Shown here: positions 8,696 to 16,822 of the stretch, one piece after another
Layout: every line of letters starts with the position of its first letter
Position numbering within the stretch: the first letter of the stretch is position 1
Source: UBA12202 sp049595035
GTDB taxonomy: Bacteria; Pseudomonadota; Alphaproteobacteria; Puniceispirillales; UBA1172
Reading direction: 5' to 3'
DNA length: 27,435 nt
Assembly: GCA_049595035.1 (NCBI GenBank)
Contig: JBMYKD010000025.1
Coordinates: 1-27,435, forward strand
Translations under genes and position numbers: made by a program
Notes under the pieces: model-generated
Seen by the model: only the letters and a program-made list of their open reading frames with translations
The model's database searches: none
Told to the model about the DNA's origin: nothing

Positions 8696-10297
8696 ATGAA
8701 CTTTATCAAAACAGACACTAACCCCTCAACCAATAAAGCTCATCAGTTATCTAACAAAAAAATAAAAACTTTGCTTAATCAGGGTGTGAAAAGTATTCAG
8801 ATTGAAGATTTTGACTCACTTGAAAAAATCATAGAGAACATTTTCAAGATTGATGAAAATAATTTCTATGGATTCCTATTTGCTTTAATTTTACTAAACT
8901 CAAGGCAGGAATACGGAGCCGCGATTAGTTTTGGAATTAAAGCATTAAATATTAATTCAGAAAGCGTTCTGGTATTATCACAGATGGCGCGAGCATTATT
9001 TTCAACAGGCCAAATTAAACCGGCAGAAATATTTCTAACAAAATCCCTTGAGTTAGACCCCAAAAATGAAATCGTTATGTTTGAGCTAGCCCGTTTATAT
9101 ATTTTTGTATCTAAATTTGAAAAAGCGCTTGATTTAACAGAAATGTTATTAAAAACACATCCTGAAAATGTTAAGTATCTGAATTTAAAAGGTAGTATTT
9201 TAAATAATTTAAATAGATCTAATGAGGCTTTAAATTGCTATTATAAAGCAATTTATGCAACGAATCAGGTTAATTTAAGCTCTGTTTGGAACTATGTGTC
9301 CAATAAAAAAATAACCGTCGAAGATAGTAAATTAATCACTGATATCCAAAACATGTATTTATCAGAGAATATTAAAGATAGTAGCAAGAGATCATTAGCC
9401 TTTTCTCTTGGAAAAATTTATGAAGATTTGAAAGAATATGAATTGGCAATGGATTGTTGGGACATTGGAAACATTTTAACCAAAAAAAAGTTTAATTTTT
9501 CATCTGAAAAATTAAACACACAAATGGCTCGGATGTATTCTAATCAACCTCTCAAAAAATTAAAATTTCATCCGCACAAAGATGATTGGTTTATTAATAA
9601 TAGTAAAACACCTATTTTCATAGTTGGCATGCCACGCTCAGGAACATCACTGACTGAGCAAATACTAGGTTGCCATTCACAGATTACACCTTTGGGTGAA
9701 CTGACAGGTATCCCTTCTGCTATATCTACGATTAAATATAATACCAACACTGATGTTGATGAATGCCTTAATCTTATTAGAAAAAATTACGCCGATTATT
9801 TGCAGTATTATGATACACCAAATGCTTATTTTTCTGACAAATTACCAAATAACTTTGAAAACCTTGGCTGGATAATTAATGCATTTCCAGAAGCTAAAAT
9901 TATTCATGCCGATCGTGATCCAATTGCAACCTGTTTCTCAATATATAAAACATACTTCTCCGCTGAGGGTCTAAGTTGGGCCTTTGATATGGATAGCATT
10001 GCTGATTTTTACAATGAATATAAGAATTGGATGAAACTGATAAAGTCAGCATTTAATGATAGTATTTATCTTTCGAACTATCAGGAGTTAGTTACCTCAC
10101 CGAGATCACATGTTGAAAAACTTTTAAGTTATATTGGCCTTAATTTTGAAGAAGAGTGTCTAAACTTTCATAAAAGTCGTAGAGTTGTCTCGACGGCAAG
10201 TATGCGTCAGGTTAAACAGCCAATCTATAAAGGCAGTTCCGAGGCTTGGAAAAATTATGAAGTATGGTTACAGCCATTAATTAGAAAAATTACCTAA
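8696..10297 (+). CDS. TPR-repeat sulfotransferase
   Basis: The 533-residue protein combines an N-terminal tetratricopeptide region with a C-terminal PAPS-dependent sulfotransferase domain. TPR-like helices run over about residues 85-190 (for example AEIFLTKSLELDPKNEI, followed by EKALDLTEMLLKTHPEN and NEALNCYYKAI). The sulfotransferase 5'-phosphosulfate loop is GMPRSGTS at residues 311-318, preceded by a hydrophobic strand (PIFIV). A later HADRDPIATCFSIYK segment near residue 400 fits the 3'-phosphate-binding Arg/Ser motif. No signal peptide or membrane segment is visible, so it is probably cytoplasmic. It lies 22 bases after flgL and ends at a terminator facing the flagellin gene. I infer, without proof, that it modifies flagellin or another filament component. 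An exopolysaccharide or small-molecule substrate is the alternative. Confidence 0.85.
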   Translation: MNFIKTDTNPSTNKAHQLSNKKIKTLLNQGVKSIQIEDFDSLEKIIENIFKIDENNFYGFLFALILLNSRQEYGAAISFGIKALNINSESVLVLSQMARALFSTGQIKPAEIFLTKSLELDPKNEIVMFELARLYIFVSKFEKALDLTEMLLKTHPENVKYLNLKGSILNNLNRSNEALNCYYKAIYATNQVNLSSVWNYVSNKKITVEDSKLITDIQNMYLSENIKDSSKRSLAFSLGKIYEDLKEYELAMDCWDIGNILTKKKFNFSSEKLNTQMARMYSNQPLKKLKFHPHKDDWFINNSKTPIFIVGMPRSGTSLTEQILGCHSQITPLGELTGIPSAISTIKYNTNTDVDECLNLIRKNYADYLQYYDTPNAYFSDKLPNNFENLGWIINAFPEAKIIHADRDPIATCFSIYKTYFSAEGLSWAFDMDSIADFYNEYKNWMKLIKSAFNDSIYLSNYQELVTSPRSHVEKLLSYIGLNFEEECLNFHKSRRVVSTASMRQVKQPIYKGSSEAWKNYEVWLQPLIRKIT

Positions 10298-10304
10298 TAA
10301 AATA

Positions 10305-10330
10305 TTAAAGCCCCCTTTCGGGGGCTTTAA
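10305..10330. terminator. Bidirectional intrinsic terminator between sulfotransferase gene and fliC
   Basis: A perfect 11-base-pair stem (TTAAAGCCCCC at 10305-10315 with GGGGGCTTTAA at 10320-10330) encloses a TTTC loop. The gene on the plus strand ends 7 bases before it and the minus-strand flagellin gene ends 22 bases after it, so both face it. On the minus strand the stem is followed by TATTTTATT, a better U-rich tail than the plus-strand side (CGTATTCATG), so it should work best for flagellin mRNA. Confidence 0.9.
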
Positions 10331-10352
10331 CGTATTCATGTATTATTTACTA

Positions 10353-12686
10353 TTAACCTTGAAGTAGGCTAAGTACACTCTGCTGTGATGCATTAGCCTG
10401 AGCTAACATAGCTGTTGCAGCCTGGTTCAGGATCTGTGACTTAGCTAGATTTGAACTTTCAAGAGCAAAATCTGCATCTTCAATTCTTCCTCTGCCACCC
10501 TCAAGATTGACAACAACATTAGTCATATTTCTAACTGTTGAGTCAATACGATTGCTAACAGAACCAAGAGTTGAACGTTGTTCAGCCAGAGTTGACATAG
10601 CTTTATCAATAGCATTGATAGAAGCAATGGCACCACTAGCTGTGGTTACATCAACACCACCACCGGTAATTGATACCGTACCGTCACTGTTATCTACTGC
10701 TGTAATGTCAGTAAGTCCTGCATCGTTGATAGCATCTGTAATTAATGCCGCAACACTTGCTGCAGATGAATCAGCTGCAGTTACCGAGATGTCTTTACCT
10801 TCTATGTTAAAGCTAAATACATCACCGTTGGCAACATCTTCACCGACACTAAAAGTAGCATCACTGAAAGAAAGTGAAGACATGGGGTCTGATACCGAAA
10901 GGTTAGAAATAAAGTTGGTAGCAGTTCTTGTTACAGCAACTGTATTCGATGCACCTGGTGTCACTGTATATGAGTTATCATAATCTTTGATAGCCGCAGC
11001 AACTTGATGAGCAACACCAAGGTTAGTGTTTGAATAACCATCTGCACCTACTGTAACTTCAAAATCATTGCCATCTAGAGTAAAGCTAAGAACATCACCA
11101 ACATCCCACGCGTCAGTTGAAGCAGTTTTAGTTGTTTTAGTGCCATACAGTGTCAATGTACCTGAGCTGTTTGTAAAGTCAGCAGTATTTGTTGTACCCG
11201 CGTCAGAAGACACAGAAACGTTTGAGAATACTGGCTTGGTGTTAACAGTGATAGCTCCAGATGAAGCACTAGCACTTACTCCAGATATACCAGCAGCATT
11301 GATAGCTACAGATAATTGCTCCGCAATACCAGTAACGTCATTAGAATAGCTATCTGTGAGTGAAGCAGACACAGAAATGGTTTCACCCATGATATCAAGA
11401 GAGTATTTTCTTCCTTCAGTTATAGCGCCTGCAACGGTTACTGTACCCGCAGCTTCAGTTAGAGAGTTTACTGCTGTCGGCGAAACAGTTGTTGTTAATT
11501 TATCAATTTTTGGAGTGGTTGACTGTAGAACATTCAGTGTACCATCACCATTATCAATAACATTAACAAACTCACCAATGCTATCATCTCGGATTGCATC
11601 AGCTAATTGAGTAGCTAGACCAGTATTACTGTCGGCATATTCATTAGAGGCGGCAGCAGTTACTGTAATGGTTGTACCATTAATATCGACTGAAATAGTA
11701 TCTGCAGCTGCATAAGTGCCTGTAATACTAATTTTAGACCCATCGATGGATACTTTGTTAGCAGCATTAGTTGAAGCTTCATCAATTATTGGAGTTCCAG
11801 ATTGTGAGAATGTTAATGTTCCATCACCATTATCAACAATATCAACGCCGTATGCAGCATCTTCCGAACCTGCACCAAACTGAGTAATCTGTTGATCTTC
11901 AATAGCTTGCTTTAGTAATGCGGCAACACCAGCATTAGTATCAGCAAAACCATCACTTGCAGCTACAGTAACTGTGTGTGTTACATCGTTTATATCAATT
12001 GCGAATGAGTCACCCACTTTAACATCGCCCAAAATGGATAAAGTACCATTTTCAAATGACATCGTAGCGTCAACATCGCCAGCAGAAGATTTAAAATTTA
12101 TCCCACTAACATCAACACTATTTGCATTGCTTCCAACACCTAAAGCTCTCGATGAAGTTGAACCTATTGAAACACTTATGTTATCTGATGCTTTTGCAGA
12201 ACCACCAATTTGAAAATTAAAGTTTGTAGCATCGCTAAAGCTTTTAGCAGCTGTATCACCAGCCGTTCCATTGAGAATCTGCTTACCACCCCATGTTGTA
12301 GAAATAGCAATACGATCAAGCTCAGTTGCAAGTTGATCAATTTCAAGTTGGATGTTTGATCTGTCAGAATCAGAATTTGTATCGTTAGCAGATTGAACAG
12401 CTAGTTCTCTCATTCTCTGAAGAATATTTTCAACTTCTTGTTGAGCACCTTCAGCAGTGTCTATAAGAGCTTGGGAGTCCAAAGCATTTCTAATTGCCTG
12501 GTTAGTCCCACGGATTTCTGAAGTCAAACGTGATGCAATTGCACTACCAGCTGCATCATCAGATGCAGAATTGATCCGTTGACCTGATGAAAGCCGGTTC
12601 ATAGCCTGTTGCATATCATTGGATACATTAGCAGCAGCCTGTTGTGCTCTTAATGATCCCATATTTGTGTTGATTGACATAGCCAT
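10353..12686 (-). CDS. fliC: Flagellin, large form with internal repeats
   Basis: The filament subunit. The N-terminal D0/D1 region is textbook flagellin (MAMSINTNMGSLRAQQAAAN, then LSSGQRINSASDDAAGSAIA). The C-terminus matches as well (RIEDADFALESSNLAKSQIL, then AMLAQANASQQSVLSLLQG). From about residue 215 to 675 lies an expanded outer region made of five degenerate units of roughly 65-100 residues. Each has a Gly-Thr-Leu strand, a VGDxxxxxIxG strand, a VTVxA strand and a helix ending in an AI-[KR/N]D-type motif, resembling flagellin-IN-like modules. The product is 777 residues, against about 270-500 in most flagellins. ATG 12686 is chosen because AGGAG has a 6-base spacer to it. An in-frame ATG at 12692 abuts the ribosome site and one at 12680 is 12 bases away. 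No sigma-54 element is visible upstream. Confidence 0.96.
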   Translation of the reverse strand: MAMSINTNMGSLRAQQAAANVSNDMQQAMNRLSSGQRINSASDDAAGSAIASRLTSEIRGTNQAIRNALDSQALIDTAEGAQQEVENILQRMRELAVQSANDTNSDSDRSNIQLEIDQLATELDRIAISTTWGGKQILNGTAGDTAAKSFSDATNFNFQIGGSAKASDNISVSIGSTSSRALGVGSNANSVDVSGINFKSSAGDVDATMSFENGTLSILGDVKVGDSFAIDINDVTHTVTVAASDGFADTNAGVAALLKQAIEDQQITQFGAGSEDAAYGVDIVDNGDGTLTFSQSGTPIIDEASTNAANKVSIDGSKISITGTYAAADTISVDINGTTITVTAAASNEYADSNTGLATQLADAIRDDSIGEFVNVIDNGDGTLNVLQSTTPKIDKLTTTVSPTAVNSLTEAAGTVTVAGAITEGRKYSLDIMGETISVSASLTDSYSNDVTGIAEQLSVAINAAGISGVSASASSGAITVNTKPVFSNVSVSSDAGTTNTADFTNSSGTLTLYGTKTTKTASTDAWDVGDVLSFTLDGNDFEVTVGADGYSNTNLGVAHQVAAAIKDYDNSYTVTPGASNTVAVTRTATNFISNLSVSDPMSSLSFSDATFSVGEDVANGDVFSFNIEGKDISVTAADSSAASVAALITDAINDAGLTDITAVDNSDGTVSITGGGVDVTTASGAIASINAIDKAMSTLAEQRSTLGSVSNRIDSTVRNMTNVVVNLEGGRGRIEDADFALESSNLAKSQILNQAATAMLAQANASQQSVLSLLQG
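10662..12044 (-). repeat. Five degenerate repeats in the flagellin outer domain
   Basis: Inside fliC, five protein-level units share the order: a GTLxIxG strand, a (V)GDxxxxxIxG strand, VTVTAA, a DGYADTNxG-like turn, then an amphipathic helix with A(A)AI, then NGDGTLxxxQSGTP. Examples are VGDSFAIDINDVTHTVTVAA, ADTISVDINGTTITVTAAAS, VGDVLSFTLDGNDFEVTVGA and NGDVFSFNIEGKDISVTAAD. The third unit (GRKYSLDIMGETISVSAS) is the most diverged in the helix, and the last is shortened. The units are recognisable only at protein level, pointing to old duplication. Confidence 0.7.
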
Positions 12687-12823
12687 TGTCATCTCCTCTG
12701 GCTGTTAAGCATTATTGCTAATCATGGAAACGACATGAAAAAAAAATATTTAATAAAAAATGAATTATATTGATATTTAAGGCATCCTTCATTAAATATA
12801 GATTATAATAATCGGAGCATCAA

Positions 12824-13309
12824 ATGGTACCCCATTGGATATTTGAAATATGTGTATCAAGGACGGCTTCAGAATATCTATCTTCTGAAGTTGGAATTGA
12901 AGCTTTTTCAAAAAAATACTCAACTGGCCTAAAGAAATTATATAATGAGGACATACCCCAAAAGGTATTTGAAAATTGTGCTCAAGGTATTGTTGAATTT
13001 CTCGGTGAAATAGATGCAGGTGAACAAGCCGTAAACCTGCTTAATGATTTTACTTATTTTCGTTTATATAACGAAGCTATAAATAAGCCCCGAAAAATGA
13101 AATCAATGTTTGGCTCAATATTAGATCCCGTTAAAGTCACCGAACACAATGCTGAAATGATGCTGAAATCATTTAGGGCCTATATATTCGGACTTAGATC
13201 TGATGCTGTGCCAAAAGCTCCTCCTGGATGGGTACTAGAAAATGATGAGCATATTGTTAAGCTCAAACTTTTATTTGAAGAAAAGGTAAGTGTGCTTGAT
13301 ATATTCTAA
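12824..13309 (+). CDS. Unrecognised 161-residue protein between fliC and fliD
   Basis: I do not recognise this family. It begins at ATG 12824 with a good ribosome site (CGGAG, 6-base spacer), so expression is likely. The sequence is mostly helix-forming (for example the EDIPQKVFENCAQGIVEFLG stretch and GEQAVNLLNDFTYFRLYNEA) with a basic patch KPRKMKSMFG around residue 88. There is a short Pro-rich linker (PKAPPGW) near residue 130, then a final helical end. No signal peptide, membrane segment or nucleotide-binding motif is visible. It is neither FlaF nor FlbT by length or sequence as far as I can tell. It is divergent from flagellin and convergent with fliD, so it has its own promoter. A TATAAT sequence at 12804-12809 is too close to the start to be convincing. 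By position it could be a filament-related regulator or chaperone, but that is inference. Confidence 0.75.
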   Translation: MVPHWIFEICVSRTASEYLSSEVGIEAFSKKYSTGLKKLYNEDIPQKVFENCAQGIVEFLGEIDAGEQAVNLLNDFTYFRLYNEAINKPRKMKSMFGSILDPVKVTEHNAEMMLKSFRAYIFGLRSDAVPKAPPGWVLENDEHIVKLKLLFEEKVSVLDIF

Positions 13310-13316
13310 AGTTTTA

Positions 13317-13330
13317 TCACTAATTAGTGA
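13317..13330. terminator. Short palindrome between convergent genes, possible weak terminator
   Basis: TCACTAATTAGTGA is a perfect 14-base palindrome in the 31-base gap between the stop of the 12824 gene and the stop of fliD. It could fold as a 5-base stem with an AATT loop. The flanks are A/T-rich (GTTTTA before, ACAAATTT after), but the stem is weak. Its role as a shared terminator is therefore tentative. Confidence 0.35.
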
Positions 13331-13340
13331 ACAAATTTAG

Positions 13341-14954
13341 CTAGTCTTTCATCATACCCTTCCACGCGTCCATCATATTAGTTATTGATGTTTCTGTTGA
13401 TTTTATTTGTTCCATAACCGCATTCATTCTTGAATATCGTTCTTCGTAGTTTTTGGTAATAAAATCTATTTGATCCTGAAGTTTTAAAAGTTCATTATTA
13501 TATTCACTTATATTCTCATTATAAGTTGAAATGTTATTTTCAAGATCACTTCCCGTCTCAAGCATTTTACTGGCAATAATTTGTAAAGAACTAATTATGC
13601 TTCGACCCATATAAATGCTTGAATTCGTTACACTTGGATCAATAATTAAAGAAAGTCCATCAGTATTCCCTGAAATTGATGTGTACAATCCGTTGCTTAA
13701 CATCATATTTTCATCGTCAATAACTGCATCGGTTCCATCATAGGTGAGATTATAAACACCTGCTTTCCAATCATTACCGACAACACTAACATCTACATCA
13801 GAATTCGTACTAGATAATTTATCTTGCACTAAAGCCAGAAAGTTAGATGGGCTTGTTTCATAATAATCTCTGAACTTATCTTTATCTATGGTTAGTGTTC
13901 CATCTTTCTCTGTTTGAATACCAAAATTGGTCATGTAAATGGCTTTATCACTATAACCATAAATAGGATCAGTTGATAAATTCCGAATTGATCTTTTCAA
14001 ATATGAAATAACAGGATCACCAACAAGCGGGCCATTATCACCGTCTGAGTTTCTATTACTTAATGTGCGCAAGGTATCACCTATGGTATTAATCTGACTA
14101 ACAAGCTCTGTTAAAATGACAAGAGCATCATCAGTGTTATAACTTGCAGAAATTGTTTCGGATGTTGTGGTTGTGTCTTTGATTGTTAGTGTAATGCCGT
14201 CAATCAAATCATCTATAGTATTTGAATCTCTTGTGATCGATAGCCCATCAATTGATAAACTTGCGTCTGAAGCCGGAACAATTTCCACAGCTGCATCATA
14301 TGTAGTGTAATTTAAATCTGCTAACCCACTTCCTGAAACTGTTTCTGTTACGGCGATACTGAGTGCATTGTCTAAGCCTGTTTCTGATTTAATGACAATA
14401 TTGTAGGCGTTATCATCAGTCATAATAATAGATGCCTTAAGACCAATAGCAGCATTATTTATCGCATCTCTAACGTCCTCCAGCGTCGCTGTACTTGATG
14501 AAATAGTTATCGTTTCTGCCGTGTTACTATTTTTAGTAAAACTACCTGAGCTCCATGTTCCATATGAGATTTCAAGCGAACCCGCGCCAAGGATAGCATC
14601 TGCACTTGAAAACCCATCAAAAGCAAGAGTCTGAGAGGAAGCAAGTTGAGATACTTGAATTTCGTATGAAAACACATCTGCAAGCGTGTTATCAGAAATA
14701 GATACATCAATGGAGGTATCTGTTGACTTCGCCTCCAGTCCAGAAAGCCCATTTATAGTATCAAGACCAGTATTGAGGGAGGATAAAGATGTTTGCACTT
14801 GCCCAAGAGAAGAAATTTTAATTGTTTTTTCTTCAATTTTTGAATTGATTAAATTTTCTTTAGGGATACGCTCAGCGTCAACAAGAGCTGAAATAATCTC
14901 CGTCGTATTGAGCCCACTGCCAACATTAAGAGCGCTTAGATAATCTGTTGCCAT
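13341..14954 (-). CDS. fliD: Flagellar filament cap protein FliD (HAP2)
   Basis: FliD caps the growing filament and guides flagellin insertion. With ATG at 14954 the product is 537 residues and starts MATDYLSALNVGSGLNTTEI, the conserved FliD N-terminus (GSGLNT motif). FliD_N follows to about residue 115 (YEIQVSQLASSQTLAF). A flagellin-IN-like stretch lies near residues 150-200 (TATLEDVRDAINNAAIGLKA). FliD_C runs to the end, with the typical FGIQTEKDGTLTIDKDKF segment and a C-terminal coiled coil. The earlier in-frame ATG at 14978 has no ribosome site, whereas 14954 has AGGGA 8 bases ahead. The gene faces the 12824 gene and is divergent from the ClC gene. A GG-N10-GC element 43 bases upstream suggests sigma-54 control. 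Confidence 0.94.
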   Translation of the reverse strand: MATDYLSALNVGSGLNTTEIISALVDAERIPKENLINSKIEEKTIKISSLGQVQTSLSSLNTGLDTINGLSGLEAKSTDTSIDVSISDNTLADVFSYEIQVSQLASSQTLAFDGFSSADAILGAGSLEISYGTWSSGSFTKNSNTAETITISSSTATLEDVRDAINNAAIGLKASIIMTDDNAYNIVIKSETGLDNALSIAVTETVSGSGLADLNYTTYDAAVEIVPASDASLSIDGLSITRDSNTIDDLIDGITLTIKDTTTTSETISASYNTDDALVILTELVSQINTIGDTLRTLSNRNSDGDNGPLVGDPVISYLKRSIRNLSTDPIYGYSDKAIYMTNFGIQTEKDGTLTIDKDKFRDYYETSPSNFLALVQDKLSSTNSDVDVSVVGNDWKAGVYNLTYDGTDAVIDDENMMLSNGLYTSISGNTDGLSLIIDPSVTNSSIYMGRSIISSLQIIASKMLETGSDLENNISTYNENISEYNNELLKLQDQIDFITKNYEERYSRMNAVMEQIKSTETSITNMMDAWKGMMKD

Positions 14955-14996
14955 TCTGATCGTCCCTGTTTCCATCATTTAGAACGACAGATTAAT

Positions 14997-15013
14997 TGCA
15001 AAAATTATACCTT
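14997..15013 (-). promoter_or_regulatory. Possible sigma-54 promoter of fliD
   Basis: On the minus strand, AAGGTATAATTTTTGCA has GG (15011-15010) and GC (14999-14998) with exactly 10 bases between, and a TTTGCA -12 box. The -24 box (AAGGTA) departs from TTGGCA, so the site is weaker than those before flgG, fleT and fliK. The embedded TATAAT is an alternative explanation. Confidence 0.5.
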
Positions 15014-15014
15014 T

Positions 15015-15043
15015 TTGCCGAAACGAAGAAATTTTATTATAGT
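15015..15043 (+). promoter_or_regulatory. Candidate housekeeping promoter of the ClC gene
   Basis: TTGCCG at 15015-15020 and TATAGT at 15038-15043 are separated by 17 bases, matching four and five of six positions of the sigma-70 boxes. The -10 box ends 35 bases before the ClC start. The -35 box abuts the putative divergent fliD promoter, so binding at one could affect the other. Confidence 0.4.
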
Positions 15044-15078
15044 ATTCAGGAATATTAGGTTTATAGCAGGTTTTATCC

Positions 15079-16797
15079 ATGTCCCAGCATCCCCAATCAT
15101 ATAGCCAGACTCTGGTTACATTAAGTCAGATGCTTATCTTCCTCATTCTGACCGGGGTTGGATTTGGTATCCTCATGGCTTTTGTCACTAATGGCTTTGT
15201 CATTGGTGTGGGCAAAATCACCCAAATGCGTGAAGGGTTTGACTGGTTTCAATTCACCATTGGCGATAGCAACCTGTCATTCCTGCCGCTTATGGCCATG
15301 CTGGTGGCGGCAATCCTGATTATTATCATCAGAAAGGCATTTTCTATCAGCCGCTGGCATGGCCCTGCTGATAGCATATATGCCGCCCATCGCACCGATA
15401 ATGAACTTGATGTCAAAGCGGGATTTGGTTCAACTCTCGCCGCCTTTGTTTCTGCCAGTGGCGGGGCTTCGGTAGGGCAATATGGCCCACTTGTCCATTT
15501 TGGGGCAACAATTGGTAGCTTTATGCGCCAGATTACTGGCGGCAGGCTGACCACGGATATCTTTATCGGATGCGGGGTTGCCGGTGCCATAGCCGCCGGA
15601 TTTAATGCCCCCATCGCCGGCGTTGTTTTTGCCCATGAAGCCATCTTGCGGCATTTTTCGGTGCGGGCTGTCACCCCCATTGCTATTGCCAGTATTTCAT
15701 CAGCAGGGGTAAGCAAATGGTTTTTCGGTGATAGCCACGCCTTTGCCGGCGTGCCTGATATCAATCTGGTTGAGGTGCTGCCCATTGCGCTTATCGCCGG
15801 CCCCATATTTGGCATCATTGCGGCCCTATACATGATCGGGTTACGGCAAGCGACCAGGATTGTTGGACGGACAGGATTATCACCATCACAGTTGCTTTTC
15901 CTGGGGGCAATGCTGACCGGGCTGGTGGGAATGGCTATTCCGCAGGTTCTTGGCCTTGGAACAGGTGTGGTTCTTGATATGCTAAACATGGAATTTGGTC
16001 TTGCCATGCTTCTTACCATGCTGATTGCAAAGGCGGTTATGACAGCATTCTGTTTATGTATGGGGTTTTATGGCGGTATTTTCTCACCCGCTTTGTTTGT
16101 TGGTGCGGCGGCCGGTGCCAGTATCCAGAAACTGCTTGCCAGCATCGGTATGATGGTTAGCGGCCCGGTAATGGTTGTTTGCGGCATGGCTGCGGTAGCA
16201 AGCGCTGTTATAGGCGCTCCCGTTTCCGGTGTTCTGATCATGCTTGAGATGACTATGAGCTATGATTATGCCCTCGCCGCCATGTTGAGCGTGGTTACGG
16301 CCGCGTTAGTGAGTCATCATATTTATGGCCATTCTTTCTTTGACAGACAATTGCTTGATCGCGGTATCGATATCTCACAAGGGCGCGGGCATCTGGAAAT
16401 GATGGAAATCCCTGTTCGTGATCTGGTTAGTGATGATTACGTCACTGCCCATCAATCGGATAGCAAATCCGACGTAGTCAACCGGATGATTACGCATGGG
16501 GTTAGCGAAAGCTATCTGCTTGACGGCAGGCGGTTTATGGGAAAATTAACCTTGCATGAACTGCTTCAACAGCCTGATGATATTTCTTTGACTGAAGCAT
16601 CAAATGATAATGCCATATCCATTAAACATGATGCTTCTCTCATGCAAGCGATTGAAATTGCCAGTACCTTTGTCGGAGAATCTATTCCGGTCATTGATCG
16701 TGATACAGGCGAAATGCTAGGCGTGGTTACCGAAGGGGATATTTTCGGGCTTTATCTAAGTACACAGAACCGCATCACTGATCTGGAACGATCATAG
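15079..16797 (+). CDS. ClC-family chloride channel with C-terminal CBS pair
   Basis: This 572-residue protein has about ten to twelve hydrophobic segments over residues 15-420 and two CBS domains after about residue 440. ClC selectivity motifs are present in altered form: WHGPADSI near residue 96, VGQYGP at residues 132-137 in place of the usual GREGP, and GIFSP at 333-337 (GxFxP). Tyr135 replaces the gating glutamate (Glu148 of the Escherichia coli exchanger). At the inner proton site, FAHEA at 184-188 has Ala where Glu203 would be. With both proton glutamates gone it is probably a passive chloride channel rather than a chloride/proton exchanger. It is not a known flagellar component. It sits alone between fliD and a minus-strand gene, with its own candidate promoter. 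AGCAGG lies 8 bases ahead of the start. A link to motility is speculative. Confidence 0.9.
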   Translation: MSQHPQSYSQTLVTLSQMLIFLILTGVGFGILMAFVTNGFVIGVGKITQMREGFDWFQFTIGDSNLSFLPLMAMLVAAILIIIIRKAFSISRWHGPADSIYAAHRTDNELDVKAGFGSTLAAFVSASGGASVGQYGPLVHFGATIGSFMRQITGGRLTTDIFIGCGVAGAIAAGFNAPIAGVVFAHEAILRHFSVRAVTPIAIASISSAGVSKWFFGDSHAFAGVPDINLVEVLPIALIAGPIFGIIAALYMIGLRQATRIVGRTGLSPSQLLFLGAMLTGLVGMAIPQVLGLGTGVVLDMLNMEFGLAMLLTMLIAKAVMTAFCLCMGFYGGIFSPALFVGAAAGASIQKLLASIGMMVSGPVMVVCGMAAVASAVIGAPVSGVLIMLEMTMSYDYALAAMLSVVTAALVSHHIYGHSFFDRQLLDRGIDISQGRGHLEMMEIPVRDLVSDDYVTAHQSDSKSDVVNRMITHGVSESYLLDGRRFMGKLTLHELLQQPDDISLTEASNDNAISIKHDASLMQAIEIASTFVGESIPVIDRDTGEMLGVVTEGDIFGLYLSTQNRITDLERS

Positions 16798-16822
16798 CGA
16801 GCCATATATCTAAACGGAAATG

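Noticed and set aside
10507..10983. 158-residue plus-strand frame inside flagellin
   Set aside because: Val/Leu/Ser-rich reverse complement of the flagellin repeats; no motifs, and neighbouring shadows occur over the other repeats in the same frame relation.
12804..12809. TATAAT as -10 box for the 12824 gene
   Set aside because: It ends only 14 bases before the start codon, overlaps the space needed for the ribosome site, and has no -35 partner.
15249..16019. 256-residue open frame on the minus strand inside the ClC gene
   Set aside because: The opposite strand encodes a clear ClC channel with motifs throughout; the minus frame has a Ser/Pro/Arg-rich composition typical of an antisense shadow and no ribosome site or family feature.
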